A DNA stretch of 64,000 nt, from NCBI RefSeq assembly GCF_014333585.1, contig NZ_JACSCW010000004.1, positions 558,001 to 622,000 of the forward strand, given 5' to 3'. The position numbers and the translations under genes are program-made. The notes beneath the pieces are model-generated. The model did no database searches. It was not told where the DNA came from and was given only the letters and a program-made list of their open reading frames with translations. Positions 33,593 through 43,192 of the stretch are shown one piece after another; within the stretch, counting starts at the first letter, position 1; each line of letters starts with the position of its first letter. Source of the DNA: Hymenobacter sp. BT188. Lineage in GTDB: Bacteria > Bacteroidota > Bacteroidia > Cytophagales > Hymenobacteraceae.

Positions 33593-36052
33593 TTACTGAG
33601 CTCGTCGCTTTTCGTCTTCAGCTCCACTTTGGCGCCTACGAATAGGAGCTAGCTTATCGTTGCCAAAGCGGTAGGTAAAGGAGAGCGTAGCAACCCGCGC
33701 GTCGAGCCGATTATAGAAGGTGTCTTCAAAATTTGCGTAAGCATACGTTGAGCGAACGGGACTTGTGTACAAGATATCGGTTGCGTTCACCTTCACCGAA
33801 GCTTTATTATTCCAAAGTTGCTTTTGGATTCCGATGGCTATCTGGCCGCGAGCCCGGAGCCGCTCGTACCCGTAGCGTTCGGGTGCCAGATACGTACCAT
33901 TTAGCTCGGCCAACCAACCAGTACCAAACTTAAATGTGCTATTAGTGCTTAGATTAACCGTTATCCAAGTACGAGGGGGCATTGTATCGGCTACTTTCCC
34001 TTCAAAATGATTGTAGTACACCAATACATTGTTATAAACACTCCACCACTTGGTTGGCTCCAGTGGGGCGGTTAAGGTTAAAACATAATTCTGTAGACTA
34101 CGAAGGTTGATGTCACGATTTACGACATAGAATCCACCTTCAGACGCTGGTTGAATTATAGGGATAATAGGTAAATCAGTGATGCTATAGCTAAGCGCTG
34201 CGCTATACTTTTCTTTGAAAGTGTGGGTAAGCTCTATGTTATAGCTGGTTTCGGGCCGTAGGTAAGGGTTGCCGGTGCGGTAGGAGGTGGCATCTACGTA
34301 GGACCGGAACGGGTTGAGTTGATTGTACGTGGGCCGGTTGATTCGGCGGCTGAGGGAGAGGCTTAGATCGTGCTTATCCGATAGCTTACGCTGTACGCTG
34401 GCACTAGGGAAAAGCTGAAAATAGTTGCGGTCGAAGCCTTCATTGCCTATTGCCTGCTGGCCATCCACGTTGGTTTGCTCACCCCGAAGCCCAGCCGATA
34501 TAGTAAGCTTAGGCAAAGTGCGCGTCAGGGTAAAATAAGCCGCATTAATATTTTCGTTATAACGAAAACTGTTGCTAAAATTTTGATTGAGCGTCCTTAC
34601 TCCATCAATAATGTCATCAAACACCAAGTCGTTATCGGAATTAATCAGGGTTGCTTTAAGGCCAGCTTCCAGTCGCGTAGCCCGACGCAAATTGCGCGTG
34701 TAATCAGCCTTTACTGACTGAATGGTCAGGTTACCCTCCTGGTCGCCGTCCAGTATAGCCGCCGATCGTCCGGGTTCACTGAAGAACGTGGTCAGCTCCT
34801 GGTCAGCGTAGCGGTTAAAGCGGTCGTAGTCAATATCCACCGAGAGCGTGGGAGCTCCGCTGGAGTCAGCAAAAGAATGCCTGAAATTGAGGTTACTTGT
34901 AATGCTAGGGTTGTAGGGGCGCCGGTTAATGGTGGACCGATAGGCCGGCAACGGTTGATTCTGGGCATCAAACAATAACGTTCTGTTGGTAGCAAAACCT
35001 GGAATGCGGCTGTCCAGGCCCCCAACAACGAAGCCTACAACTGTCCGCTTTGAGAGCGTATAATCGAGTCCGCCCCGCCAGGTGTGCGATTGAAGGTGGC
35101 TGCGACTGTTGTTTCTTTGGAGACTGCTGCTTTGCAAAACCCTGTTGACGTAAAAGAAACGGTCGAACGTGAGTTTTTGAAAGTTTTCCCGATTGGCATA
35201 CGCGTAAGAGCCGAAGGCATTTAACTTCTTTTGCCGGTGGTTCAGCGTTAGGCCCGTAGTGAATTTGCCGTATTGGCCGCGGCCGTAAGCGGCATTCGCA
35301 GTGCCATTAGTACCCTGGCGCTGATCTTTTTTGAGATTGATAGCAATAATGCCTCCTCCCTGGGCGTCGTATTTGGCTGGGGGGGAAGTAATTAGCTCAA
35401 TGCTGCTCAACTGCTCGGCCGGCAGCGCACGCAAATACTCAGAAAGCTCGGAGCCGGTCATGGGCTGCCTTTTGCCATCAATTAATACTAGTAAACCCTG
35501 TCGGCCACGTAGCGCCAAGGCTTCGTTGCCGTCTAGAGTTACACCGGGTGCTCGGCTCAGAATATCAAGTGTGGTACTGCCTGCGGACAGTGTTGAGCCT
35601 TCCACATTCACCACCGTGCGGTCGGCTAAGCGCTCATAGTAAGGCTTTTGCTTTACTACGGTTACTTCTTTGAGTTGGGTAGCTACGCTGGCTTGCAGGA
35701 AGATATTGGCTAAATTTTGCCCCCCAGCGGTCAACTCGAAGGTCGGACTCCAATAAGGGATGAAGCCAACCTGAGTGACGGAAACCAAAAAAGACCCCCC
35801 CGCTGATTGCTCCAGCCGAAAGGCTCCCTGGGCATCGCTGAACTCTGTTTTGACCGCCAACGAATCTGCGGCGCGGTGCAGGGTTACGTTGGCAAATTGT
35901 ATGGGTACGCCTCCATCTGCAGTTTGCACCCGACCCGTAACGCTACTCAGGTTAGCCTGGGTTTGAGCAAGGGCTGATTGCGAGGTCAGCAGAAGCAGTA
36001 TCAGCAAATAACCTAGTCGACCCATGGCCGAAGTAGGTAAAGCACTTTGCAT
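33593..36052 (-). CDS. Outer-membrane beta-barrel protein (TonB-dependent receptor-like)
   Basis: Outer-membrane receptor of the TonB-dependent class, probably importing an unidentified ligand. Signal peptide MGRLGYLLILLLLTSQSALAQ is seen either from residue 10 (ATG 36052 chosen) or as the true start (ATG 36025); the frame is open upstream to 36235 but that part is not exported-like. After it: a carboxypeptidase-regulatory-like domain (about 35-115, SVTGRVQTADGGVPIQFANVTL), a plug (VLIDGKRQPMTGSELSEYLRALPAEQLSSIELITSPPAKYDAQGGGIIAINLKKD), and a 22-strand barrel of the outer-membrane beta-barrel family type, ending in ATLSFTYRFGND. No SusD partner gene is adjacent, so it is not a polysaccharide-utilisation locus. 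Motif copy at 35719. Confidence 0.87.
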   Translation of the reverse strand: MQSALPTSAMGRLGYLLILLLLTSQSALAQTQANLSSVTGRVQTADGGVPIQFANVTLHRAADSLAVKTEFSDAQGAFRLEQSAGGSFLVSVTQVGFIPYWSPTFELTAGGQNLANIFLQASVATQLKEVTVVKQKPYYERLADRTVVNVEGSTLSAGSTTLDILSRAPGVTLDGNEALALRGRQGLLVLIDGKRQPMTGSELSEYLRALPAEQLSSIELITSPPAKYDAQGGGIIAINLKKDQRQGTNGTANAAYGRGQYGKFTTGLTLNHRQKKLNAFGSYAYANRENFQKLTFDRFFYVNRVLQSSSLQRNNSRSHLQSHTWRGGLDYTLSKRTVVGFVVGGLDSRIPGFATNRTLLFDAQNQPLPAYRSTINRRPYNPSITSNLNFRHSFADSSGAPTLSVDIDYDRFNRYADQELTTFFSEPGRSAAILDGDQEGNLTIQSVKADYTRNLRRATRLEAGLKATLINSDNDLVFDDIIDGVRTLNQNFSNSFRYNENINAAYFTLTRTLPKLTISAGLRGEQTNVDGQQAIGNEGFDRNYFQLFPSASVQRKLSDKHDLSLSLSRRINRPTYNQLNPFRSYVDATSYRTGNPYLRPETSYNIELTHTFKEKYSAALSYSITDLPIIPIIQPASEGGFYVVNRDINLRSLQNYVLTLTAPLEPTKWWSVYNNVLVYYNHFEGKVADTMPPRTWITVNLSTNSTFKFGTGWLAELNGTYLAPERYGYERLRARGQIAIGIQKQLWNNKASVKVNATDILYTSPVRSTYAYANFEDTFYNRLDARVATLSFTYRFGNDKLAPIRRRQSGAEDEKRRAQ

Positions 36053-36381
36053 AAAGACTATATAAGAGGGAGCGGAGCTAAATTGTTGGTTGACATAGAT
36101 GTGGATAAAAGCGTAGGTCGAATGATCATCAGGAGCAAGCGCTGTTGCGACGCTGCGGTGGAGGAGATGACGGGCCCTTGTCAGCCAGTTAAAAACACCG
36201 GCAGCGCAAGGGTAGGAGTGGCGTAAGCAGAACAATAATCGGTTGCCTGTTACGCTTTCGCAAGCTCAACAGGCAACCAAAAATTTTGTCAATCTAAGGA
36301 TTTGCAGAAGGATTAAAGAATTGGAGAAACAATATGGTTGCTGAAAAGCGATTCTATGCTTCCCAAACCGCTCTGTAATGA
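36053..36381. other. Intergenic stretch, no gene seen
   Basis: About 330 bases between the barrel gene and the 3' end of the aminotransferase gene, both on the minus strand. It holds the leader of the barrel gene. An open frame continues upstream of its start but does not look coding. No motif copy and no terminator were found. Confidence 0.4.
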
Positions 36382-37647
36382 CTATTTTAATCCTGTAAGT
36401 GCCGCCCGCAGTCGTGGCAAAGCGGCCTCAATCGACTCCAGCGAAGCACCACCCACTGAGAGGCGGAACCACGGGGAAGTGTCGGCGGTACCAAAGGCAC
36501 TGAAGGGCACCAACGCTAAGCCCGCCTCAGCAATCAGATAAGAAGTCAGGTCGCGGGTAGTGGCCAGTAATTGACCTGACGGTGTGGTTTTTCCGAGCAC
36601 ATCGAGCCGCGCGGTAAGATAAATGGCCCCCGCCGGCGCAATAGCATCAACCCGATAGCCTGCATCTTTCAGGTCTTGCAGTCCTTTATAAAGCGTGTCG
36701 AGGCTGCGCTGAATTTTCTGCTTAAACGCTGCTGTGTACGTGTCGACGGCTGTGGTGTTGGGCAAATAATGCGCGGTGGCTACCTGCTCAGCCTTGGGAG
36801 CCCACGCGCCCACGTGGCCCAGAATCGACTTCATTTTGTCGATTACTCCGCTCGGGCCAAAGGCATACCCAACCCGCACGCCAGTGGCAGCGAGGCACTT
36901 AGAGATACCATCAATATAAATAACGTAGTCGCGCAGCTCGGGACGCAGGTTTACGGGGTCGAAGTGCTGAGCGGTGCCAAAGGTGAGCATCCAATAAATC
37001 TGATCATACAGAATATACAGGGGCTTTTCATCGGGGCCACGGCGCTGGTTTTCGGCTATTACCAAGTCGCAGATAGCCTCCAGATCGGCACGGGCGAATA
37101 CGGTTCCGGTTGGGTTAAGAGGAGAGCAAAGCGCTAAAAGCGTGGCGCCGGGCAGGTGGGGGGCAATTTCGGCGGCCGTGGGCATAAAGTCGTGGGCCGG
37201 GCTGGTTTCCACCATTACCGCTTCCGCACTGGCTAAGTGGCAGTAGTGGTTGTTGTTCCACGATGGCACCGGAAACACCACTTTATCGCCGGGGTCGAGC
37301 AGGGCTAAGTAGGTAGCATAGATGAGCGGGCGCGAGCCACCTGCCACCAGCACATCGGCCGGGGAGTAGCTCAGACCCAGACGCTGTTGCACAAAATCGG
37401 CGGCGGCGATGCGCAGGTCGGCTACGCCATTGGCCGGCGGATAATTGGTTTGGCCTGCTGCATACGCTTCTGTTATACCATCGCGCAGCTCTTCAGGAAT
37501 TGGAAAAATAGCGGGGTCGAAGTCGCCGATGGTCAGGTTGCAGATGGCTGCTCCCTTCTTGATCATCTCACTTACCTCATTGCCGATTTTTATGATTTCA
37601 GAGCCGATCAAGCTACCGGCCATCTTGGATACAGTCATGGGGGGCAT
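36382..37647 (-). CDS. PLP-dependent aminotransferase, class I/II
   Basis: Fold-type I aminotransferase, substrate unknown. Visible elements: NLTIGDFDPAIFPIPEELRDGI (residues about 36-57, the ATxGDPxF-like N-terminal motif), QTNYPPANGVADLR, GGSRPLIYATYLALLDPGDKVVFPVPSWNNNHYC, SPLNPTGTVF, LYILYDQIYW, PLP-lysine in DGISKCLAATGVRVGYAFGP, and the Arg in PWFRLSVGGASLE. The start is uncertain: ATG at 37647 and ATG at 37638 both lie inside the GCCCCCC motif (ATGCCCCCCATG, minus strand), a third at 37701 is less likely. Length 422. Related to aspartate/tyrosine aminotransferases of the Iγ group, which does not fix the donor. Motif copy also at 37158. Confidence 0.88.
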   Translation of the reverse strand: MPPMTVSKMAGSLIGSEIIKIGNEVSEMIKKGAAICNLTIGDFDPAIFPIPEELRDGITEAYAAGQTNYPPANGVADLRIAAADFVQQRLGLSYSPADVLVAGGSRPLIYATYLALLDPGDKVVFPVPSWNNNHYCHLASAEAVMVETSPAHDFMPTAAEIAPHLPGATLLALCSPLNPTGTVFARADLEAICDLVIAENQRRGPDEKPLYILYDQIYWMLTFGTAQHFDPVNLRPELRDYVIYIDGISKCLAATGVRVGYAFGPSGVIDKMKSILGHVGAWAPKAEQVATAHYLPNTTAVDTYTAAFKQKIQRSLDTLYKGLQDLKDAGYRVDAIAPAGAIYLTARLDVLGKTTPSGQLLATTRDLTSYLIAEAGLALVPFSAFGTADTSPWFRLSVGGASLESIEAALPRLRAALTGLK

Positions 37648-37830
37648 TTTTTTGCTTAAAGATAACAGCCGGTTGGTAGCCGGAAAGTTAAGTGTAGTCA
37701 CTGAGCGTGCTGCAGTCAGCTTCCGAAAATAGCGCGAAAGCTAACCGGTGGCCCAAAGGAATTGTTGAACTTGCGCCCGTTTAATTCCGCTGGTCCACGT
37801 CAGAGACCCAGCACTACGTCTGTCTGTTGT

Positions 37831-39438
37831 ATGCCCGACCCGCTTACCCTTTCGCCTCAACCTGCCCAGCAAGCATCGGCGCGCCAGGAGTATCTGCCCC
37901 CGTTGCGCACCATTCTATTGCTGGCGTTGGGCCTGCGCGTGCTGGCGGCTTTTTTCTCGAAGGGCTACGCTTTTCACGACGACCACTTCGACGTTATCAG
38001 CATCGCCCAAGATTGGGTGTATGGCCTTACCACCTGGCTGCACCAGCCTTTGCCGCCCCGCCACAGCATGACCTACACGGGGCTGCATTACGGACTTTTT
38101 TGGCTTCTCGATTCAGTCGGCTTTACCAATCCTGACGCCAAAATGACCTTAGTGCGTCTCCTGCACGGGGTTTACTCGCTGCTCACAGTATATCTGGGCT
38201 ACAAAATCACGAAAGAGCTAGCTGGCGAAACGTACGCCCGAAGGGCGGGCCTGTTGTTAGCGGTACTGTGGTTTATGCCGTTTATGAGTGTACGCAATCT
38301 GGTCGAGATGGTGTGCATTCCACCGTATCTGGGGGGCTTTTATGTGCTCGTGCGCTACCGCGACCGGCTACAGGCGCGGCATTTTTGGTTGGCTGGCGCT
38401 TTGTTTGGTGTATCATTTCTGTTTCGCTACCACACGGCTTTGTTTTTGATGGGGGCCGGCGCAGTACTGGTATTTCGGCAGCAGTGGAAAGCTATTGCGT
38501 GGCTCGCGCTTGGCTTCATCGGCGTGGTTGGGTTGGTCCAAGGCACTATCGACGGAGTTCTATTTGACTATCCCATGCATTCGCTGGTGGCTTATTTTCT
38601 TTTCAATTCGAAAGGCGCTTTTCAGTATAGCACGGGCCCTGTTTACCGCTTTGCGCTCACAGTTTTGGGTTTTTTGGTGCCACCAATTAGCGCCTTTTTG
38701 GTGCTTGGCTACGCTCGTACCCGGCGGCTGGCACCCTTACTTTTCTGGGGTGGAGTGCTGTTTTTTGTTGCTCATTCCCTGTTCCCGAATAAGCAGGAAC
38801 GATTTATTCTTCCCCTGTTTCCCTTGCTCATTATTCTGGGCGTGATAGGGTGGGAGCGGTACGTGGCCGGCGCTGCGTTCTGGCACCGACACCCACAATT
38901 GCTGGCGAATAGCTGGCGGTTTTTTTGGGTCCTCAATGGGATTGTAGCGCTGGCTTTGGCGCTAACTTATTCCAAAAAAAGCCGCGTCGAGCCTATGGTC
39001 TATCTATCGCAGAAGACTGATTTGCGCGGTTTGGTGCTCGATTTTGGCCCCCACGGCACCAAAATGCCCCCCATATTTTATCTGGGTCGGATGGGAGCCG
39101 AAGCCAGCGCCTTCATTCCAGATTCCAGCGGCGTATGGCGGCGCTACCAACAGCAGCGTCACCTGCCGGCCAACTTCGTGATGACCTACGCGCTCAACGA
39201 CCAGAAGCCGTTGCGGCGGCTGATCAGCGAGATGAATTACACCCAGCGCCGGCCAACCTACCTGTTGCTGGTGGGCGACAAAGACATTGACCGCCGCCTC
39301 GACCGTCTGCGCTTGTTGTTTCCAAACCTGAAACTAGAGCATACTATCACGCCCTCGCCCTACGACCAGGTGCTACATGCCCTTAACCCGCGCGTACACA
39401 AAGACGAGCACGTGCGCATTTATCAGATTCTGAAGTAG
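37831..39438 (+). CDS. GT-C glycosyltransferase, Alg9/PIG-B (GT22)-like
   Basis: Integral-membrane glycosyltransferase using a polyprenyl-phosphate sugar donor. The N-terminus (after a short Pro/Gln-rich lead) begins the GT-C fold: LRTILLLALGLRVLAAFFSKGYAFHDDHFDVI, where the DD pair in the first lumen/periplasmic loop is the usual acidic catalytic motif. About nine further transmembrane segments follow. The segment HSLFPNKQERFILPLFPLLII near residue 315 resembles the HKExRF motif of Alg9/PIG-B-type mannosyltransferases, with N-K-Q-E-R-F here. The soluble C-terminal region is about 130 residues. ATG at 37831 is preferred over an in-frame TTG at 37762. It is followed after 19 bases by tsaE. Acceptor (glycoprotein, lipid or polymer) unknown. 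Motif copies at 38331 and 39065. Confidence 0.8.
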   Translation: MPDPLTLSPQPAQQASARQEYLPPLRTILLLALGLRVLAAFFSKGYAFHDDHFDVISIAQDWVYGLTTWLHQPLPPRHSMTYTGLHYGLFWLLDSVGFTNPDAKMTLVRLLHGVYSLLTVYLGYKITKELAGETYARRAGLLLAVLWFMPFMSVRNLVEMVCIPPYLGGFYVLVRYRDRLQARHFWLAGALFGVSFLFRYHTALFLMGAGAVLVFRQQWKAIAWLALGFIGVVGLVQGTIDGVLFDYPMHSLVAYFLFNSKGAFQYSTGPVYRFALTVLGFLVPPISAFLVLGYARTRRLAPLLFWGGVLFFVAHSLFPNKQERFILPLFPLLIILGVIGWERYVAGAAFWHRHPQLLANSWRFFWVLNGIVALALALTYSKKSRVEPMVYLSQKTDLRGLVLDFGPHGTKMPPIFYLGRMGAEASAFIPDSSGVWRRYQQQRHLPANFVMTYALNDQKPLRRLISEMNYTQRRPTYLLLVGDKDIDRRLDRLRLLFPNLKLEHTITPSPYDQVLHALNPRVHKDEHVRIYQILK

Positions 39439-39457
39439 CATATCCACGCCCTGCACT

Positions 39458-39898
39458 ATGGCAATTCCTGAAACTGAAATAGCCGTTCCATCGCTCGCCG
39501 ACTTGCCTGCCGCCGCTGCGCAGCTCCGGGCTTCCCTCAGCGACCACAATATCATTTTGTTTGAGGGCGAAATGGGAGCGGGCAAAACCACGCTAATTAA
39601 GGCACTATGCGAAAACCTGGGCGTGCCAGCCTCCGAAGTGAGTAGCCCTACTTTTTCCTTGGTAAATGAATACCGCGACGCCCGCAATCAGCCCATCTAC
39701 CATTTTGATTTTTACCGCCTCGATAATTCGGCCGAAGCTTTAGCAATGGGTGCGCTTGAGTACTTCGATTCTGGCTATCTTTGCCTGATAGAATGGCCAA
39801 GCCGAGTATCCGATCTTTTGCCCCCGCGCCATCTACTTGTCACGCTCACGGTCACCGGCGAAGAAGCACGCGTTCTTCAATTAAAAACGATGAGTTAA
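39458..39898 (+). CDS. tsaE: tRNA threonylcarbamoyladenosine biosynthesis ATPase TsaE
   Basis: P-loop protein that, with TsaB and TsaD, completes the t6A37 modification of ANN-decoding tRNAs. Walker A GEMGAGKTTLI near residue 37, SPTFSLVNEYR near 66, IYHFDFYRLDN near 82 and LIEWPSRVSDLLP near 110 are all present. Length 146 is normal. It starts 19 bases after the glycosyltransferase stop, so it is probably in the same transcript, and precedes ald by about 100 bases; the tsaE-ald neighbourhood recurs in Bacteroidetes. Confidence 0.93.
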   Translation: MAIPETEIAVPSLADLPAAAAQLRASLSDHNIILFEGEMGAGKTTLIKALCENLGVPASEVSSPTFSLVNEYRDARNQPIYHFDFYRLDNSAEALAMGALEYFDSGYLCLIEWPSRVSDLLPPRHLLVTLTVTGEEARVLQLKTMS

Positions 39899-39999
39899 AC
39901 AGCAAAATTGAAGCAGAATCAACCCTGTTTTTAAGTTAGTTGCATTCTGCCTGCACATTTTAATTCAGCGTCTTTAGGTCAACATTTTTACTTGCCATA

Positions 40000-41226
40000 A
40001 TGCAGGAAGCAGTACCCCCGGGATTCGAGTCGCTGGCTACGAGCCGTGCCTATTTCACGCAAGAATCGATGCTGGCGGTGGAGACGCGCCGACGCAAGCT
40101 CTTTATCGGTTTGCCCCGCGAGTCATCGTTACAGGAAAATCGGCTGGGTCTGACCCCCGAGGCCGTGAAGCACCTCATCAACGAAGGCCACGAAATCGTG
40201 CTGGAAAGCGGTGCTGGTGAGCCCAGCAAGTATTCCGACCACGAGTTCTCGGAGGCAGGCGCAACCATCGCCTATTCACAAAAGGAAGTGTACGAGGCCG
40301 ACATCATCCTGAAAGTCGCCCCACCCACCACCGACGAAATTAACCTCATGCGGGCGGGCCAAACCCTGATTTCCGCCCTCCAGTTCGGCTCACTTACCGG
40401 TGACTATATTTCTTCGCTTACCCGCAAAAAGATCAATGCCATTGCTTTTGAGCTGATTAAAGACCCCTCCGGCGCCCGACCCGTAGTACGCGCCATGAGT
40501 GAGATTGCGGGTTCCACGGTTATGCTCATCGCTGCCGAGTATTTGGCTCGCTCCAATGAAGGCAAAGGAATTATTCTGGGGGGCATTACGGGTGTTCCAC
40601 CTTCCCAAGTCGTCATTCTCGGAGCGGGTACCGTAGCTGAGTATGCTGCCCGCGCCGCCACAGGTCTGGGGGCCGAAGTAAAAGTGTTTGACAACCACAT
40701 CTACAAGCTGCGCCGACTCAAGCAAAACCTCGGTACCCAATTGTACACCAGTACGTTGGATACCTATGTGCTAAATCAGCAAATCCGCCGCGCCGACGTG
40801 GTGATTGGCGCGCTGAATGTGGAAGAAGGTCGCATTCCCTTCATGGTGCCCGAAAGTGTGGTGGCCACGATGGCGCCCGGCTCAGTTATTATTGATGTCA
40901 GCATCGACCAAGGTGGCTGTTTTGAAACCTCAGAAATGACCAGCCACAGCAAGCCCGTTTTTCGCAAATACGACGTCGTACATTATTGCGTGCCGAACGT
41001 GGCTTCCCGCGTTCCGCGCACTGCTACAGGTGCGTTAAGCAACATTTTTACGCCAATTCTGCAGGAAATCAGTCAGCATGGTGGCGTGAATGAAGTGTTG
41101 TTCGCCAATGAGCATTTCCGCGCTGGTGTTTACATTTATAAAGGCTCATTGACTAATTCGGCTATTGCGAAGAAATTCAATATGCGCTATAAAGAGCTTG
41201 GGCTAATGATTGCGGTTCGTAACTAG
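40000..41226 (+). CDS. ald: Alanine dehydrogenase
   Basis: NAD-dependent interconversion of L-alanine with pyruvate and ammonia. Two Rossmann-type domains: N-terminal domain with IGLPRESSLQENRLGLTPEAVKHLINEGHEIVLESGAGEPS (residues about 35-75), which includes the Arg and Lys region for substrate, and NAD domain with VVILGAGTVAEYAARAATGLGAEVKVFDNH near 204-233. CVPNVASRVPRTATGALSN is a family marker. Length 408 is about 35 longer than the common enzyme because of an N-terminal extension (MQEAVPPGFESLATSRAYFTQESML...) typical of the Bacteroidetes form. A motif copy (40578) encodes L-G-G-I at a conserved glycine-rich place. It has its own terminator. Confidence 0.92.
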   Translation: MQEAVPPGFESLATSRAYFTQESMLAVETRRRKLFIGLPRESSLQENRLGLTPEAVKHLINEGHEIVLESGAGEPSKYSDHEFSEAGATIAYSQKEVYEADIILKVAPPTTDEINLMRAGQTLISALQFGSLTGDYISSLTRKKINAIAFELIKDPSGARPVVRAMSEIAGSTVMLIAAEYLARSNEGKGIILGGITGVPPSQVVILGAGTVAEYAARAATGLGAEVKVFDNHIYKLRRLKQNLGTQLYTSTLDTYVLNQQIRRADVVIGALNVEEGRIPFMVPESVVATMAPGSVIIDVSIDQGGCFETSEMTSHSKPVFRKYDVVHYCVPNVASRVPRTATGALSNIFTPILQEISQHGGVNEVLFANEHFRAGVYIYKGSLTNSAIAKKFNMRYKELGLMIAVRN

Positions 41227-41253
41227 CTGGTTAGAAGACAGATTTTTATTCCT

Positions 41254-41292
41254 TAAAAAAAGGCCATTTCTAATTTGAAATGGCCTTTTTTG
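41254..41292 (+). terminator. Terminator after ald
   Basis: Arms 41256-41270 and 41277-41291 (AAAAAAGGCCATTTC and inverse) pair perfectly over 15 bases with loop TAATTT. A-runs and T-runs flank the core GGCC. It does not use the GCCCCCC motif. Confidence 0.88.
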
Positions 41293-41409
41293 TGACTCCA
41301 TCTGCAACATGCTTGTAACTACACACTAGCCTGATCGAATGTAGGAACAGCGCGCCCAAGCTTGCTCAGATGTATAAGCGAATCAGCCTTCGTTAAATAG
41401 ATTCTTCCC

Positions 41410-42258
41410 ATGCTAACCCCTGACGTAGAACTCATTGCTCACCCGGTGCTCGAATTTACTTCCGCCCAGGTAACCGATGCCATGAACCGCTCTTTCGAGG
41501 AATACATGGTGCCCATGGTATTTACGCCGGTCAGTTTTGAGCGCCGATTTCGGGGTGAGCATTTAGATGCCGAAGCGAGCAAGCTGTGGTTTCGGGGAGA
41601 GAAGCTAATTGGGGTGGTTTTCATTGCCCGTCGGGGCTGGACGAGCCGTGTAGCGGCTATGGGTCTGGTGCGGGATGAGCGTGGCAAACAATACGGCCGC
41701 CAGATGCTGCAATCGGCCATAAATGAGGCTATTGCCCGCGGCGACCGGTCGATGCTGCTGGAAGTATTCGCGGCTAATGAGCGGGCGCGCCGCCTCTACG
41801 AACGGTTGGGCTTCCGGAATGAGCGCGAGTTATTTAGCTTCCGGCATGTACCCACTCCAAAAAGCCCCCCAGCGGCTCGCCGAGAATTACAGGAGATAGA
41901 CCCAGCGGAAGTAGCCCGACTTGTGCTGCTAGAAGGTGAGCCCAATATTTCGTGGATGTATGCCCCCGAGACGCTGACGGGAGCTGCTACGCCTAGTCGG
42001 GCGTTTCAGCTCGATGAAAAGGCGTACGTGATGCTGCGCCAAGATCCAGATCGTACGCTGCTGCAGACGCTGCTGGTGCGGCCTGAGCATCGGCGGCAGG
42101 GGCGTGGCCGGGAGCTTTTGCAAGCGGTGGAGGCTGCTTTTCCGGAAAAACCGCTCGTGATTTCGATGCTGGCAAGCGGGCCGCTCTATTCGTTTTTGCA
42201 GGCTATGCAATGGGAGCTAATGCCTTTGCCCTTATTCGAGATGGTCCGGCCATTGTAG
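41410..42258 (+). CDS. Double-domain GNAT-family N-acetyltransferase
   Basis: Acetyl-CoA-dependent acyltransferase of unknown substrate. The first GNAT domain (about residues 8-150) carries AMGLVRDERGKQYGRQMLQSAINEA (CoA-binding R/Q-x-x-G-x-A-like loop) and LLEVFAANERARRLYERLGFRNE. The second (about 165-280) is more degenerate: QTLLVRPEHRRQGRGRELLQAVEAAF contains a full R-R-Q-G-R-G motif. Between them the linker FRHVPTPKSPPAARRE contains the motif copy at 41864. The two domains could be a catalytic plus a regulatory half. It is convergent with the flavin reductase-like gene, separated by only 10 bases. Confidence 0.82.
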   Translation: MLTPDVELIAHPVLEFTSAQVTDAMNRSFEEYMVPMVFTPVSFERRFRGEHLDAEASKLWFRGEKLIGVVFIARRGWTSRVAAMGLVRDERGKQYGRQMLQSAINEAIARGDRSMLLEVFAANERARRLYERLGFRNERELFSFRHVPTPKSPPAARRELQEIDPAEVARLVLLEGEPNISWMYAPETLTGAATPSRAFQLDEKAYVMLRQDPDRTLLQTLLVRPEHRRQGRGRELLQAVEAAFPEKPLVISMLASGPLYSFLQAMQWELMPLPLFEMVRPL

Positions 42259-42268
42259 GTATTCGTCT

Positions 42269-43192
42269 TTATTTTGGCTGAGCCAGGAGCAACGTCTTCC
42301 ATGCCTCCACCAGTCGGCCTTCTTCCAACAGCTTCTTCCCCAATAACTCTAGCTGCTGGCGTTGCTCTTGGGGCGCTTTTTCATACTTGCTGAGCGTGTA
42401 AGCGACCAGCGGATCGTCGCGGAAGGCTTCTATTTCTGCCGCGTCTGGCAGGGCAGTAGCTTCAATATTGCCCAGGCGACCCAGGTTGTTGCCGGTTAGT
42501 AGATCGGAGTTGCGAATATGTTCGGGCAGCTGATCAATGCCGATGCCCATGTTGCGGTTGGGCTTGGGCACCTCAAACAGGCTGCTGCCTGAGGCGCGGC
42601 AGTACCAGTCGCCGCCGAGGCGGGCAATGGCGTCGAGTTTAAACGGGTCGATGCCAGTGCCGCTGGGCAGCACGATATCCTCCCGAAAATGAGCCAGAAC
42701 TACCCGGCAAATAACGAGGTTGCCCGCGCCATTATTCTGACCCAACTCGATTACCTGCTCCACCACGCACTCAAAGGCTGCGGGGGCTTCGGCCACTCGG
42801 GGTGGCTTTACTTTCTGGCTGGGCACCTCCGTGAAACCGGCTTTTACGAACTCATTCACGCCTTTTTCATACTCCGTGCTCGCCAGCGACATTTGCTCGA
42901 CCATAGCGTAGTCGCAGATATGAATGACGACTTCCGGCACTTCGCGCACGTTTTGCAGGGTGTGTTTCTGCGAGTTGTCACGCACCCGGTTGGCCGGCGA
43001 AAACACCAGAATAGGCGGGTTGGAGCCGAAGCAGTTGAAGAAGCTATAGGGACTCAGGTTTACATTTCCTTCCGCATCCACGGTACTGGCAAATGCCACG
43101 GGCCGCGGCGCTACGGCACCGACCAGAAATGGGTGTAGCTCGCTGGGCTTGATGGTGGCTGGGTCAATAGTGCGGAAGGAGGGAAGGGACAT
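42269..43192 (-). CDS. Flavin reductase-like FMN-binding protein
   Basis: Flavoprotein of the flavin reductase-like domain family, predicted to bind FMN and to reduce flavins or act as a flavin-dependent oxidoreductase. The start at 43192 (MSLPSFRTIDPATIKPSELHPFLVGAVAPRPVAFAST) is preferred; an upstream in-frame ATG adds 39 residues without support. FMN-binding core: PRPVAFASTVDAEGNVNLSPYSFFNCFGSNPPILVFSP, TLQNVREVPEVVIHICDYAMVEQM. C-terminal part (about 205-305) is unlike the minimal ~170-residue family and looks like an additional helical region. Length 307. Divergent from kptA with only 69 bases between. Confidence 0.83.
   Translation of the reverse strand: MSLPSFRTIDPATIKPSELHPFLVGAVAPRPVAFASTVDAEGNVNLSPYSFFNCFGSNPPILVFSPANRVRDNSQKHTLQNVREVPEVVIHICDYAMVEQMSLASTEYEKGVNEFVKAGFTEVPSQKVKPPRVAEAPAAFECVVEQVIELGQNNGAGNLVICRVVLAHFREDIVLPSGTGIDPFKLDAIARLGGDWYCRASGSSLFEVPKPNRNMGIGIDQLPEHIRNSDLLTGNNLGRLGNIEATALPDAAEIEAFRDDPLVAYTLSKYEKAPQEQRQQLELLGKKLLEEGRLVEAWKTLLLAQPK

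Noticed and set aside
33593..36052. SusC-like polysaccharide-utilisation locus
   Set aside because: No SusD partner, glycoside hydrolase or anti-sigma pair is adjacent; the barrel is of the simpler carboxypeptidase-regulatory type.
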